DNA from: JAQGMJ01 sp036271855
GTDB lineage: Bacteria > Pseudomonadota > Gammaproteobacteria > Burkholderiales > JAEUOS01
Direction: 5' to 3'
DNA: 39,882 nucleotides
NCBI GenBank assembly: GCA_036271855.1
Contig: DATAZV010000098.1
Coordinates: forward strand, 1 to 39,882
The number at the start of each line of letters is the position of its first letter. Within the stretch, counting starts at the first letter, position 1. A program made the translations under genes and the position numbers. The notes beneath the pieces were generated by a model that made no database searches, was not told where the DNA came from, and worked only from the letters and a program-made list of their open reading frames with translations. Positions 1 through 7,528 of the stretch are shown in pieces.

Positions 1-1
1 T

Positions 2-61
2 ATTTTTGGGACTTCGGTGATCGCGTTTCTGGCGCGCGTTGTGCCGGTGGGTGCGCGCTAG
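2..61 (+). CDS. 3' end of an unidentified CDS (partial)
   Basis: The first bases read as an open frame with no start inside the window and end at TAG (59-61). The last 19 residues are hydrophobic (IFGTSVIAFLARVV), which would suit the final membrane helix of a transporter or other membrane protein. It would be convergent with the MFS gene on the other strand. Too little is present to name it, and it could be non-coding. Confidence 0.3.
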   Translation: MFGTSVIAFLARVVPVGAR

Positions 62-82
62 GGCAGCAAGCCCGGCCGGGGT

Positions 83-1606
83 TTACTCCATTGCCGCGTG
101 CGCTGGGTCCGCCTTTTGCGGGCGCACCGCGCGAATCAGCAGCAGCAGCGGCAGCATGGCGACGAAACTCGCCGCGATCAGCACGAAGTCGTTGATGAAG
201 GCCTTGACCATCGCCTGCTGCTCCACCACTTGCGCCAGGGCGGAAAGGCCGGTGGCGTCGAGCTGCTGGCTTAAGCCCGCGATATATTCCTTGGTCGGGC
301 CGCTGTAGATGTTGATGTCGTCGCGCATCTCGGCCCAGTTCAGGCGCTCGTTATAGTTCAGGTAGGTGCTGGCGATCGAAATGCCGACCGAAGAGCCGAC
401 CGAGCGCATCAGGCTGTACAGGCCGGCGGCTTCCGAGGCCAGGCGGCCCGGGATGGTGGCGAAGGCCAGCGAAGACAGCGGAATGAAGATCAGGCCCATG
501 CCGAAGCCCTGCAAAATCATTGGAATCCAGATCACCGTTCCGGGCGCCTGCGGCGTCAGGCGCGTCATTTCGAGCGCGCCGAGGAAGCTCAGGATCATGC
601 CGACGAAGACCATGCTGCGCGGGCTGAACTTGTTGGAAAAGCGGCCCACCAGCATCATGCTGACGAAGGTGGCGATGCCGCGCGGCATCAGGTAGAGGCC
701 GGCGGCGAGCGTGGGAAAGCCGAGCACGTTTTCCAGCAGCAGGGGCAGCAGCAGCTGGCCGCCGTAGACGCCGAAGCCGGTGCACAGCATGATCATGCAG
801 GAGACGGCGAAGTTGCGGTCTTTCAGCACATTGAGGTCGAACAGGGGGTGGCCCTCGACCATCAGGCTTTTGTAGAGAAAGGCGGCGAAGGCGACCACCG
901 CGCTGATGGCCATGCCGACGATCAGGTTGGACTCGAACCAGTCTTCATCGGCGCCGCGGTCGAGCATCAGCTGAAAGCTGGCGATGGCGATTGCCAGGGT
1001 GAGAAAGCCGGTCCAGTCCATGCGCCGCTCGCGCACCTCGGTGTCCGGCACGAAGCGCGCGGCCAGCAGGAACGAGATGATGCCGACCGGGATGTTGATG
1101 TAAAAGGTCCAGCGCCAGGAGATCACCTCGGTCAGGTAACCGCCCACCGTCGGCCCCATGATCGGTGCCACCATCACGCCCATGCCCCAGATCGCCATCG
1201 CCTTGCCGCGCGACTCGACCGGGAAGGTCTCGACCATGATGGCCTGCGACAGCGGCACCAGCGAAGCGCCGAACACCCCCTGGGCCAGGCGGAAGATGAC
1301 GATCTCCGGCAGGCTGGTGGCGATGCCGCACAAGGCGGAGGTGACGACGAAGCCGGCAATCGACACCAGCAGGTAGCGCTTGCGCCCGAGGCGGTCGGTG
1401 AAAAAACCGGTCATCGGCATCAGCACCGCCGAGCCCATCAGGTAGGAGGTGAGCACCCAGGTGATGGAATCGAGCGTGGCGCCCAATTCGCCCGCCATGT
1501 GCGGCAGGGCGACGTTCATGATGGTGGTGTCGAGCACCTGCATCACCGTCGCGGCCATCACCGCCACCGATATCCAGATGCGCTTGCCGCCGTCGACTTC
1601 GGTCAT
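83..1606 (-). CDS. DHA2-family MFS multidrug efflux permease (EmrB/QacA type)
   Basis: A 507-aa inner-membrane protein of the 14-helix drug:H+ antiporter-2 family. It has the usual start of the family (VLDTTIMNVALPHMAG in helix 1) and the motif-A loop GFFTDRLGRKRYLL near residue 70. Length and hydrophobic pattern match full-length EmrB-type proteins. It exports hydrophobic or amphiphilic compounds using the proton gradient. Its ATG overlaps the stop of the upstream marR gene by 4 bp, so the two are co-transcribed and translationally coupled. No membrane-fusion (EmrA) or outer-membrane partner lies beside it, so it either works alone or borrows partners. The substrate cannot be read from the sequence. 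Confidence 0.9.
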   Translation of the reverse strand: MTEVDGGKRIWISVAVMAATVMQVLDTTIMNVALPHMAGELGATLDSITWVLTSYLMGSAVLMPMTGFFTDRLGRKRYLLVSIAGFVVTSALCGIATSLPEIVIFRLAQGVFGASLVPLSQAIMVETFPVESRGKAMAIWGMGVMVAPIMGPTVGGYLTEVISWRWTFYINIPVGIISFLLAARFVPDTEVRERRMDWTGFLTLAIAIASFQLMLDRGADEDWFESNLIVGMAISAVVAFAAFLYKSLMVEGHPLFDLNVLKDRNFAVSCMIMLCTGFGVYGGQLLLPLLLENVLGFPTLAAGLYLMPRGIATFVSMMLVGRFSNKFSPRSMVFVGMILSFLGALEMTRLTPQAPGTVIWIPMILQGFGMGLIFIPLSSLAFATIPGRLASEAAGLYSLMRSVGSSVGISIASTYLNYNERLNWAEMRDDINIYSGPTKEYIAGLSQQLDATGLSALAQVVEQQAMVKAFINDFVLIAASFVAMLPLLLLIRAVRPQKADPAHAAME

Positions 1607-2037
1607 GTGCGCTCTTCCGCCTTTTCACGCACCCGCTCCAGCAGGGCGGTGGCCTTCGCCAGCAGCTTTTCATCCTCGTCGGAAAGCACCTCGCGGCGAA
1701 AGGCGTCGGCTTCCGCCTTCACTTCGGCATACAGCGCCATGCCGCCGGGCGTCACCGCCACGCGCTTGACGCGGCGGTCGCTTTCTTCCACCTGGCGCTC
1801 CACCAGGCCGGCGGCCACCAGGCGGTCGATCATCGCCACCATGGTCGCGCCCTCGACGCCCACGCCTTGCGCCAGCTCGGACTGCGACAGCGGCGCTTTT
1901 GCCTTGGCGGCGATGGCCACCGTCATCCACCCGGCCTGGCCTAGCCCCAAGTGTTTCAGGCGGCGGTCCAGCGCCAGGCGCCAGGCGCGGGCGCCGTGGT
2001 GCAGGGCGGCGGAAAACTCTTCCTGGATCGAGGGCAT
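1603..2037 (-). CDS. MarR-family transcriptional repressor
   Basis: A 144-aa winged-helix regulator. The SQSELAQGVGVEGATMVAMI segment (about residues 50-70) is the HTH, followed by the wing DRRVKRVAVTPGG. MarR proteins bind palindromes as dimers and release DNA on binding phenolic or drug-like ligands. It is the first gene of a two-gene unit with the DHA2 exporter and most likely represses itself and the pump through the palindrome at 2051-2080. I chose the ATG at 2037; a TTG at 2052 is also in frame but lies inside the palindrome. Neither start has a clear Shine-Dalgarno sequence. Confidence 0.88.
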   Translation of the reverse strand: MPSIQEEFSAALHHGARAWRLALDRRLKHLGLGQAGWMTVAIAAKAKAPLSQSELAQGVGVEGATMVAMIDRLVAAGLVERQVEESDRRVKRVAVTPGGMALYAEVKAEADAFRREVLSDEDEKLLAKATALLERVREKAEERT

Positions 2038-2050
2038 GGGGTTGCTAGTC

Positions 2051-2080
2051 AACTAATGATTAGATATCTAACTAATAGTT
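2051..2080. promoter_or_regulatory. Palindromic MarR operator over the marR promoter
   Basis: A 30-bp AT-rich near-palindrome in otherwise GC-rich DNA. The core TAGATATCTA (2061-2070) is perfect, and the flanks AACTA..T..T / A..A..TAGTT continue the symmetry, with three mismatches per arm. On the minus strand a plausible -35 TTGCGG (2088-2083) and -10 TATCTA (2066-2061) are 16 bp apart, so the palindrome covers the -10 of the marR-MFS promoter. This is the classical arrangement for MarR autorepression. The binding itself is inferred. Confidence 0.7.
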
Positions 2081-2170
2081 TACCGCAAAACTCGGGTGGT
2101 GGTCAATTCAGGGGTCAAGGCGGCTGGCGGCGGGGCGGTGCCTCGGGCAAGCTGCGGGCCGCCCGGAAAT

Positions 2171-3418
2171 CTAGTCCGTGAGAGGTACCCGCAGCACAAA
2201 GCGGGCGCCGTCCCGGCAGGCGGGGTCCAGTGCCAGACTGCCGCCATGGGCTTCGGCGATGCTGCGCGAGAGCGCCAGGCCGATGCCCATGCCCTGCGCC
2301 TTGGTGGTGAAAAAGGCATCGAAAATGCGCGTGGCGGCCTCGGCGGGCACGCCGGGGCCGTTGTCGCGGATCTCGATCTCGGCCTCATGCGCGTCCTGCC
2401 GGGTCCGTATAGTGACCAGCGCCTGTGGACTAGGGTGGGCCGCCTCGACGGCATTGCGCAGTAGGTTGAGCAGGGCCTGCTCGATTTGCACCGCGTCGAG
2501 TTCGGCGATCAGGGGCGTGGCGCAGAGATCGAGCTGCAGGCTGACGCGGCGGTCCAGCGCTTCGGTGCGCAGCATGGCCACCGCGTGCTGCGCCAGTTCG
2601 TTCAGGTCGACCCGCTGGTTTTCCGTCTCGCTGTTGCGCAGGTAGCCGCGCAGGCGCCGGGTGATGGCGGCGGCGCGCGCGGCCTGCTCGGCAATCCCCT
2701 GCAGGGAGATCAGCACGTCCGCCGGCGTGCCGGCGGTGCCCTGGGCGGTGCGTAGCGCCGCCTGGGCATAGGTGGAAATGGCGGTCAGCGGCTGGTTCAC
2801 CTCGTGGGCGATGGCACTGGCCATCTCGCCGGCGGTGCCGACCCGGCTGGCGTGGGCCAGCAGTTGCAGGTGGCGCCGGCCATCCTCCTCGGCGCGCTTG
2901 CGCTGCACCTCGGCGGCGGCGCGCGAAGCGAAGATGTGAAAGATCGGGTTGGCGAACACCGCGTCTTCCATCCGCTTGTCGTCGAAAAAGGCGAAGTGGC
3001 CGATCACCTGGCGCCCGCCGGCATCCATGATGGGTATGCCGCAATAACTGACCAGGTTGGTGCCGATCTCCTGGGCGAACTTCTGGTTTACGTCCTGCGG
3101 GTAGAAACAGACTTCGCGGCCCTGGATGGTTTCCTGGCAGGGCGCACCCTCAAGCGGGTATTCGATATTCGCCTGCAGGCGCCCGCTGTCCCAGTTGGCC
3201 AGGGTGCGCACGCGGGTGGTGGGGTAATCGAGGCATTCGGTCACCATCACGCAAGTCAGCTGCAGGGCCTGCGCCAGGTGGCTCACCAGGGAATCGAAAA
3301 ACTCCTGGCCGGTGACGCCGGAAGTGGCGGCGACGATCCACCAGAGAAACTCCTGGGTATTGCCGCCCGCCGGCGGCGCGCCGCCGGCCGCGCTTGGCTG
3401 GGTGGGTAGGGAAGACAC
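2171..3418 (-). CDS. Orphan GAF-domain sensor histidine kinase
   Basis: A 415-aa soluble kinase with no membrane helix. A GAF sensor domain covers about residues 25-170 (APCQETIQGREVCFYPQDV, YCGIPI). A short coiled segment leads to the HisKA dimerisation domain, with the phosphoacceptor His near residue 205 in IAHEVNQPL, a signature of the NtrB/FixL-like HPK4 group. The HATPase_c domain shows N-box NLLRNAVEAA (about 318-327), G1 DNGPGVP and G2 GMGIGLALS. The GTG at 3418 is chosen because the open frame further upstream lies inside xth and reads as non-coding there; the gap to the xth stop is 8 bp, so the two are probably co-transcribed. No response regulator is adjacent. The signal is unknown. 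Confidence 0.85.
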   Translation of the reverse strand: MSSLPTQPSAAGGAPPAGGNTQEFLWWIVAATSGVTGQEFFDSLVSHLAQALQLTCVMVTECLDYPTTRVRTLANWDSGRLQANIEYPLEGAPCQETIQGREVCFYPQDVNQKFAQEIGTNLVSYCGIPIMDAGGRQVIGHFAFFDDKRMEDAVFANPIFHIFASRAAAEVQRKRAEEDGRRHLQLLAHASRVGTAGEMASAIAHEVNQPLTAISTYAQAALRTAQGTAGTPADVLISLQGIAEQAARAAAITRRLRGYLRNSETENQRVDLNELAQHAVAMLRTEALDRRVSLQLDLCATPLIAELDAVQIEQALLNLLRNAVEAAHPSPQALVTIRTRQDAHEAEIEIRDNGPGVPAEAATRIFDAFFTTKAQGMGIGLALSRSIAEAHGGSLALDPACRDGARFVLRVPLTD

Positions 3419-3426
3419 GGCGGCGT

Positions 3427-4194
3427 TTACAAATCGTAGTCGATGGTCAGCGGCGCGTGGTCGCTGAAGCGCTCGTCGATATAGATGGCCGCCGACTTGG
3501 CCTTTTTGGCGATGCCGGGGGTGGCGATCTGGTAGTCGATGCGCCAGCCGACGTTCTTCGCCCAGGCCTGGCCGCGGTTGGACCACCAGGTGTACTGCTC
3601 CGGGCGGTCATCGACCAGGCGAAACACATCGACGAAACCGGCTTCCTCGAACACCTGGGTCAGCCAGGCGCGCTCTTCGGGCAGGAAGCCGGAATTCTTC
3701 TTGTTGCCGCGCCAGTTTTTCAGGTCGATTTCCTTGTGCGCGATGTTCCAGTCGCCGCAGATGACGAACTCGCGGCCTTCCTTTTTCAGCTTCTGCAGGT
3801 GCGGCAGGAAGTCGGCGAGAAAGCGGAACTTGGCGGCCTGGCGCTCCGGCGAGGAAGAGCCCGAGGGCAGGTAGATCGAGATGGCGGAAAACTTCGGAAA
3901 GTCCACCCGCACATAGCGGCCCTCGGCGTCGAACTCCCTGGAGCCGAAGCCGATGTGCACTTTTTTCGGCTTGTAGTGCGAATAGATGCCGGCGCCGCTG
4001 TAGCCTTTTTTCTCGGCAAAGTGGAAATAGCCGTTGTGCGGCGCAGGTTTGAGGAACTCCTCGGTCATGTCGGTGGCCTGCGCCTTCAGTTCCTGCACGC
4101 AAAGCACATCGCTGTCCTGCTTCGCCAGCCAGGTAAAGACGCCTTTTTTTGCCGCCGAGCGGATGCCGTTGAGGTTGAGTGAGATAATCCGCAT
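3427..4194 (-). CDS. xth: Exodeoxyribonuclease III
   Basis: A 255-aa AP endonuclease / 3'-5' exonuclease of the ExoIII (EEP) family, acting in base-excision repair on abasic sites and blocked 3' ends. Visible motifs are NLNGIRSA at the start, the metal-binding Glu in VQELK, GDWNIAHKEIDLKN with the catalytic Asp/Asn pair, and the C-terminal SDHAPLTIDYD with the catalytic Asp-His. Length is normal for the family. It is divergent from pyrE with 71 bp between the starts and is followed 8 bp later by the GAF kinase. Confidence 0.95.
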   Translation of the reverse strand: MRIISLNLNGIRSAAKKGVFTWLAKQDSDVLCVQELKAQATDMTEEFLKPAPHNGYFHFAEKKGYSGAGIYSHYKPKKVHIGFGSREFDAEGRYVRVDFPKFSAISIYLPSGSSSPERQAAKFRFLADFLPHLQKLKKEGREFVICGDWNIAHKEIDLKNWRGNKKNSGFLPEERAWLTQVFEEAGFVDVFRLVDDRPEQYTWWSNRGQAWAKNVGWRIDYQIATPGIAKKAKSAAIYIDERFSDHAPLTIDYDL

Positions 4195-4265
4195 GGCGAT
4201 TCCGTGGCGGGTCGCGGTTCGGCGGCTGGCGGCGAACCTTCCCCTCTTCCTTCAGGTTTTTTGTA

Positions 4266-4919
4266 ATGGCCGAATTGCGCCTGGACTTTATCCGTTTTTG
4301 CATCGCCTCGGGCGTGCTCACCTTCGGCGAGTTCAAGACCAAGGCCGGTCGGCTTTCCCCCTACTTTTTCAACGCCGGCTCCTTCGATCATGGCCAGGCG
4401 CTGGGAAAGCTGGCCGAATTCTATGCCAAGACCATCCTCGCCAGCGGCCTGGAGTTCGACATGCTGTTCGGCCCGGCCTACAAGGGCATCGCCCTGGCCG
4501 CCGCCACCGCGGTGGAGCTGGCGCGCCTCGGGCGCGAGGCCCCCTTTGCCTACAACCGCAAGGAAGCCAAGGACCACGGCGAGGGCGGGGTGGTGGTCGG
4601 GCGCAAGCTCAAGGGGCGGGTGCTGATCATCGACGACGTCATTTCGGCCGGCACTTCGGTGCGCGAATCGGTGGCCCTGATCCAGGCGGCCGGCGCCGCG
4701 CCGGCGGGCGTTTCCATCGCCCTGGACCGGATGGAGCGGGGCACCGGCGAGCTCTCGGCGGTGCAGGAAGTCAACCGCGACTACGGGCTTCCCGTTATCA
4801 GCATAGCGGCGCTGACGGACCTGCTGGATTTTCTGGATGCCAGCGGCGACCCGGCCTTGCTACAATCTCGCGATGCGGTGGCTGCCTACCGGCAGGCCTA
4901 CGGCACCCGCCAGGTTTAG
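4266..4919 (+). CDS. pyrE: Orotate phosphoribosyltransferase
   Basis: A 217-aa cytosolic enzyme that makes orotidine 5'-monophosphate from orotate and PRPP in de novo pyrimidine synthesis. The type I phosphoribosyltransferase PRPP loop VLIIDDVISAGTS is intact (about residues 119-131), and FGPAYKGIALA and FAYNRKEAKDHGEGG are the family's substrate and flexible-loop segments. It is divergent from xth, and the DUF4124 gene follows 78 bp downstream. Confidence 0.96.
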   Translation: MAELRLDFIRFCIASGVLTFGEFKTKAGRLSPYFFNAGSFDHGQALGKLAEFYAKTILASGLEFDMLFGPAYKGIALAAATAVELARLGREAPFAYNRKEAKDHGEGGVVVGRKLKGRVLIIDDVISAGTSVRESVALIQAAGAAPAGVSIALDRMERGTGELSAVQEVNRDYGLPVISIAALTDLLDFLDASGDPALLQSRDAVAAYRQAYGTRQV

Positions 4920-4997
4920 GGCCGGGTTTAGGTGATGCCGCCGTCATCTGTCGTAAAAAGCGCGCGTTACAGCGCGCAGCAAGAGGGAGTAGTGACC

Positions 4998-5684
4998 ATG
5001 CAAGCTAGATTTGTCCGACCGTGCTTCGCGCTGGCGCTTGGCCTGGCATGCGCCGCCGGCTGGGCACAGACGCAGGCGCCGCCGAAAAACGGCATCTACA
5101 CCTGCAGGGATGCGAACGGCAAGATTTTGACTTCAGACCGGCCGCTACCCGAGTGCCAGGGCCGCGAGCAGCGCATTCTCGGCAAGGACGGCACCACCAT
5201 ACAGGTCATCCCGGCGACGCTGACGGACGAGCAAAAGGCCGCGCGCGAAGTCGAGCTGGCGAAAAAGAAGCAGGAAGATGACCGCCGGCGCGAGCAGTTC
5301 CGCAAGGACAAGGCCCTGCTCAATACCTATGAAAACGCCGACGACATCGACTCCAAGCGCCAGCGCGCCCTGCAGCAGGTCGAGCGCGAAGCGCGCGAGT
5401 CGGAAAAGCGCATGAACCAGCTGGAAAAGCAGGGCGCCGACAACGCCGCGGAAGCCGAGTTTTACAAGAAAAAGGCCATGCCTGCCGACCTGCGCCGGCG
5501 CATCGACGAGAACGAGGCAGCGGCCCGGGCGGAAAAGCTGCTTTATGCCTCCAAGCGCGACGAAGTGGCGCAGGTGAACCTGAAGTTCGACGAGGACAAG
5601 AAGCGCTACCTCGACCTGACCACCGGCAACGCGACGCCGGGTTCGGCGCCCACGCCGCTGGGGGCGCCGGCCGCGAAAAAGTAG
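4998..5684 (+). CDS. DUF4124-domain exported protein
   Basis: A 228-aa predicted periplasmic protein of unknown function. A signal peptide (residues 1 to about 22, ending GWAQ) precedes a DUF4124 segment (NGIYTCRDANGKILTSDRP, about 31-49). The rest is a long charged, coiled-coil-like helix rich in Lys, Glu and Arg (about 75-205) and an Ala/Pro tail. The ATG at 4998 is preferred over one at 4932 because it is preceded by GAGGGAG about 9 nt upstream and opens directly into the signal peptide. It lies downstream of pyrE in the same direction and ends at the bidirectional terminator. Confidence 0.85.
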   Translation: MQARFVRPCFALALGLACAAGWAQTQAPPKNGIYTCRDANGKILTSDRPLPECQGREQRILGKDGTTIQVIPATLTDEQKAAREVELAKKKQEDDRRREQFRKDKALLNTYENADDIDSKRQRALQQVEREARESEKRMNQLEKQGADNAAEAEFYKKKAMPADLRRRIDENEAAARAEKLLYASKRDEVAQVNLKFDEDKKRYLDLTTGNATPGSAPTPLGAPAAKK

Positions 5685-5706
5685 GAATTCGGGGCAAGCC
5701 TGAAGG

Positions 5707-5742
5707 AAAAACAAAGGGCCGCATCGCGGCCCTTTGTTTTTT
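5707..5742. terminator. Bidirectional intrinsic terminator
   Basis: A perfect stem of about 16 bp with a 3-nt loop (ATC): A-rich left arm, GGGCCGC/GCGGCCC core, then a run of T on the plus strand and the matching A-run on the minus strand. It serves both the DUF4124 gene (plus) and gatB (minus), whose ends face each other here. Confidence 0.93.
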
Positions 5743-5773
5743 CCGGTTCGGAGCCGGCCGGGCCGCCCCGGCG

Positions 5774-7228
5774 TCAGCCCAGCTTGCGCTTGAGGATTTC
5801 GTTCACCTGGGCCGGGTTGGCCTTGCCTTTGGAGGCCTTCATCACCTGGCCGACCAGGGCATTGAAGGCTTTTTCGCGCCCGGCGCGGAACTCCTCCACC
5901 GACTTCGGGTTCGCCGCCAGCACCTCGTCGACGATCTTTTCGATCGCGCCGGTGTCGGAAATCTGTTTCAGGCCCTTTGCCTCGATGATCGCATCCGCAT
6001 CGCCTTCGCCCGCCCAGATGGCGCCGAATACTTCCTTGGCGAGCTTGCCCGAGAGGGTGCCGTCGGCGATGCGCCCCAACAGGCCGGCCAGCAGCGCCGG
6101 GGTCACCGGCGCGGCGCCGGCTTCGAGGTCGGCTTCGTTCAGGCGGCCCAGCAGCTCTCCGAGTATCCAGTTGGCCGCGGTCTTGGCGTCCGCCGCGCCG
6201 GCCGCAAGGGTCGCGGTGAAATAGTCGGCCAGGGCGTGGCTGCCGGTGAGCACGCCGGCGTCGTAGGCCGACAGGCCGTACTGCGCCATGAAGCGCCGGC
6301 ACATGGCTTCGGGCAGCTCGGGCATCGCGGCGCGGATTTCCTCGACCATGTCGGCGGGGATGGCCAGCGGCAGCAGGTCGGGGTCGGGGAAGTAGCGATA
6401 GTCCATCGCGTCTTCCTTGCTGCGCATGGCGCGGGTCTCGTTCTTGTCCGGGTCGTAGAGCACGGTGGCCTGGCCGATCTTGCGCCCGTCTTCCAGTTCG
6501 TTGATCTGCCAGTCGATCTCGGTCTCGATCGCCTTTTCCAGGAAGCGGAAGGAGTTCAGGTTCTTGATCTCGCGGCGGGTACCGTACTCTTTCTGGCCGT
6601 GCGGACGCACTGAAACGTTGGCGTCGCAGCGGAAGCTGCCTTCCTGCATGTTGCCGTCGCAAATGCCCAGCCACATCACCAGCGAGTGCAGGGCCTTGGC
6701 ATAGGCCACCGCCTCGGCGGAAGAGCGCATGTCGGGCTCGGAGACGATTTCCAGCAGCGGCGTGCCGGCGCGGTTCAGGTCGATGCCGGACATGCCGGCG
6801 AAGTCTTCGTGCAGCGACTTGCCGGCGTCTTCTTCCAGATGGGCGCGGGTCAGGGTCACCGTCTTGCTGACCGCTTCCTGTCCCTTGCCGACCAGCACCG
6901 TCAGGCTGCCGCCCTGTACCACCGGAATTTCATACTGGCTGATTTGGTAGCCCTTGGGCAGGTCGGGGTAGAAGTAGTTCTTGCGCGCGAAAATCGAGCG
7001 CTCGGCGATTTTCGAGCCCACCGCCAGGCCGAACCTGATGGCGCATTCGACCGCGCCACGGTTGAGCACCGGCAGGGCGCCCGGCAGCGCCAGGTCGACT
7101 ACGCTGGCCTGGGTATTGGGGGCAGCGCCAAAAGCGGTCGGGCTGCCGGAGAAGATTTTCGAGACGGTGGAAAGCTGGGTGTGCGTCTCCAGCCCGATCA
7201 CCACTTCCCAGTCTTTGCGTCCTGCCAT
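5774..7228 (-). CDS. gatB: Asp-tRNA(Asn)/Glu-tRNA(Gln) amidotransferase subunit B
   Basis: A 484-aa subunit B of GatCAB, which phosphorylates mischarged Asp-tRNA(Asn) or Glu-tRNA(Gln) and amidates it with ammonia supplied by GatA. It shows the N-terminal catalytic cradle (WEVVIGLETHTQL, SKIFSGS, LPGALPVLN), the RAGTPLLEIVSEPD motif and a C-terminal YqeY-like tail (VGQVMKASKGKANP) for tRNA binding. Its ATG overlaps the stop of the small upstream gene as TAATG, so translation is coupled. It is last in the gatC-gatA-small ORF-gatB unit. Confidence 0.97.
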   Translation of the reverse strand: MAGRKDWEVVIGLETHTQLSTVSKIFSGSPTAFGAAPNTQASVVDLALPGALPVLNRGAVECAIRFGLAVGSKIAERSIFARKNYFYPDLPKGYQISQYEIPVVQGGSLTVLVGKGQEAVSKTVTLTRAHLEEDAGKSLHEDFAGMSGIDLNRAGTPLLEIVSEPDMRSSAEAVAYAKALHSLVMWLGICDGNMQEGSFRCDANVSVRPHGQKEYGTRREIKNLNSFRFLEKAIETEIDWQINELEDGRKIGQATVLYDPDKNETRAMRSKEDAMDYRYFPDPDLLPLAIPADMVEEIRAAMPELPEAMCRRFMAQYGLSAYDAGVLTGSHALADYFTATLAAGAADAKTAANWILGELLGRLNEADLEAGAAPVTPALLAGLLGRIADGTLSGKLAKEVFGAIWAGEGDADAIIEAKGLKQISDTGAIEKIVDEVLAANPKSVEEFRAGREKAFNALVGQVMKASKGKANPAQVNEILKRKLG

Positions 7229-7521
7229 TACTTGGTCCTTTTGCTGCTGTCGCTGTCGTCGGCGCCGCTGGCGGCGGACTTGCCGGCGCTGCTTCCCGTG
7301 CGGTCGGCTTCCTGCAGGTAGCCGGGCATCAGGTCGGGGCGCTGGATGTAGATCTGGTGGCGCACCAGCATCACCTCGGCGATGGCCGCGCCGATTTTCG
7401 ATACCTGCTCGCGCGGCGCGCCGCTGGCGCTTCCCTGCAGTTCGCGCATTTCGCGCGCGGCCTCGTCGAGCAGGCGCGAGGCCTCGATCAGCTTGGCGTG
7501 GATGTGGTCGAGCTTGGCCAT
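7228..7521 (-). CDS. Small conserved-looking protein between gatA and gatB
   Basis: A 97-aa protein I do not recognise. The first 70 residues look like a compact helical protein (LDHIHAKLIEASRLLDEAA, then VSKIGAAIAEVMLVRHQIYI); the last 25 are a disordered Ser/Ala/Lys tail. It lies 7 bp after the gatA stop and shares TAATG with gatB, so it is translated as part of the gat operon. Its position suggests a role linked to GatCAB or simply operon hitch-hiking. Confidence 0.75.
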   Translation of the reverse strand: MAKLDHIHAKLIEASRLLDEAAREMRELQGSASGAPREQVSKIGAAIAEVMLVRHQIYIQRPDLMPGYLQEADRTGSSAGKSAASGADDSDSSKRTK

Positions 7522-7528
7522 GGCGGGT

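Noticed and set aside
68..84. Hairpin AAGCCC/GGGGTTT as a terminator for the MFS gene
   Set aside because: It is short, includes a G-T pair, overlaps the MFS stop codon and lacks a T-run.
848..2056. Long plus-strand open frame antisense to the MFS and marR genes
   Set aside because: Composition is dominated by His, Arg, Gly and Ala runs typical of the antisense frame of GC-rich genes, and both genes beneath it are clearly recognisable families.
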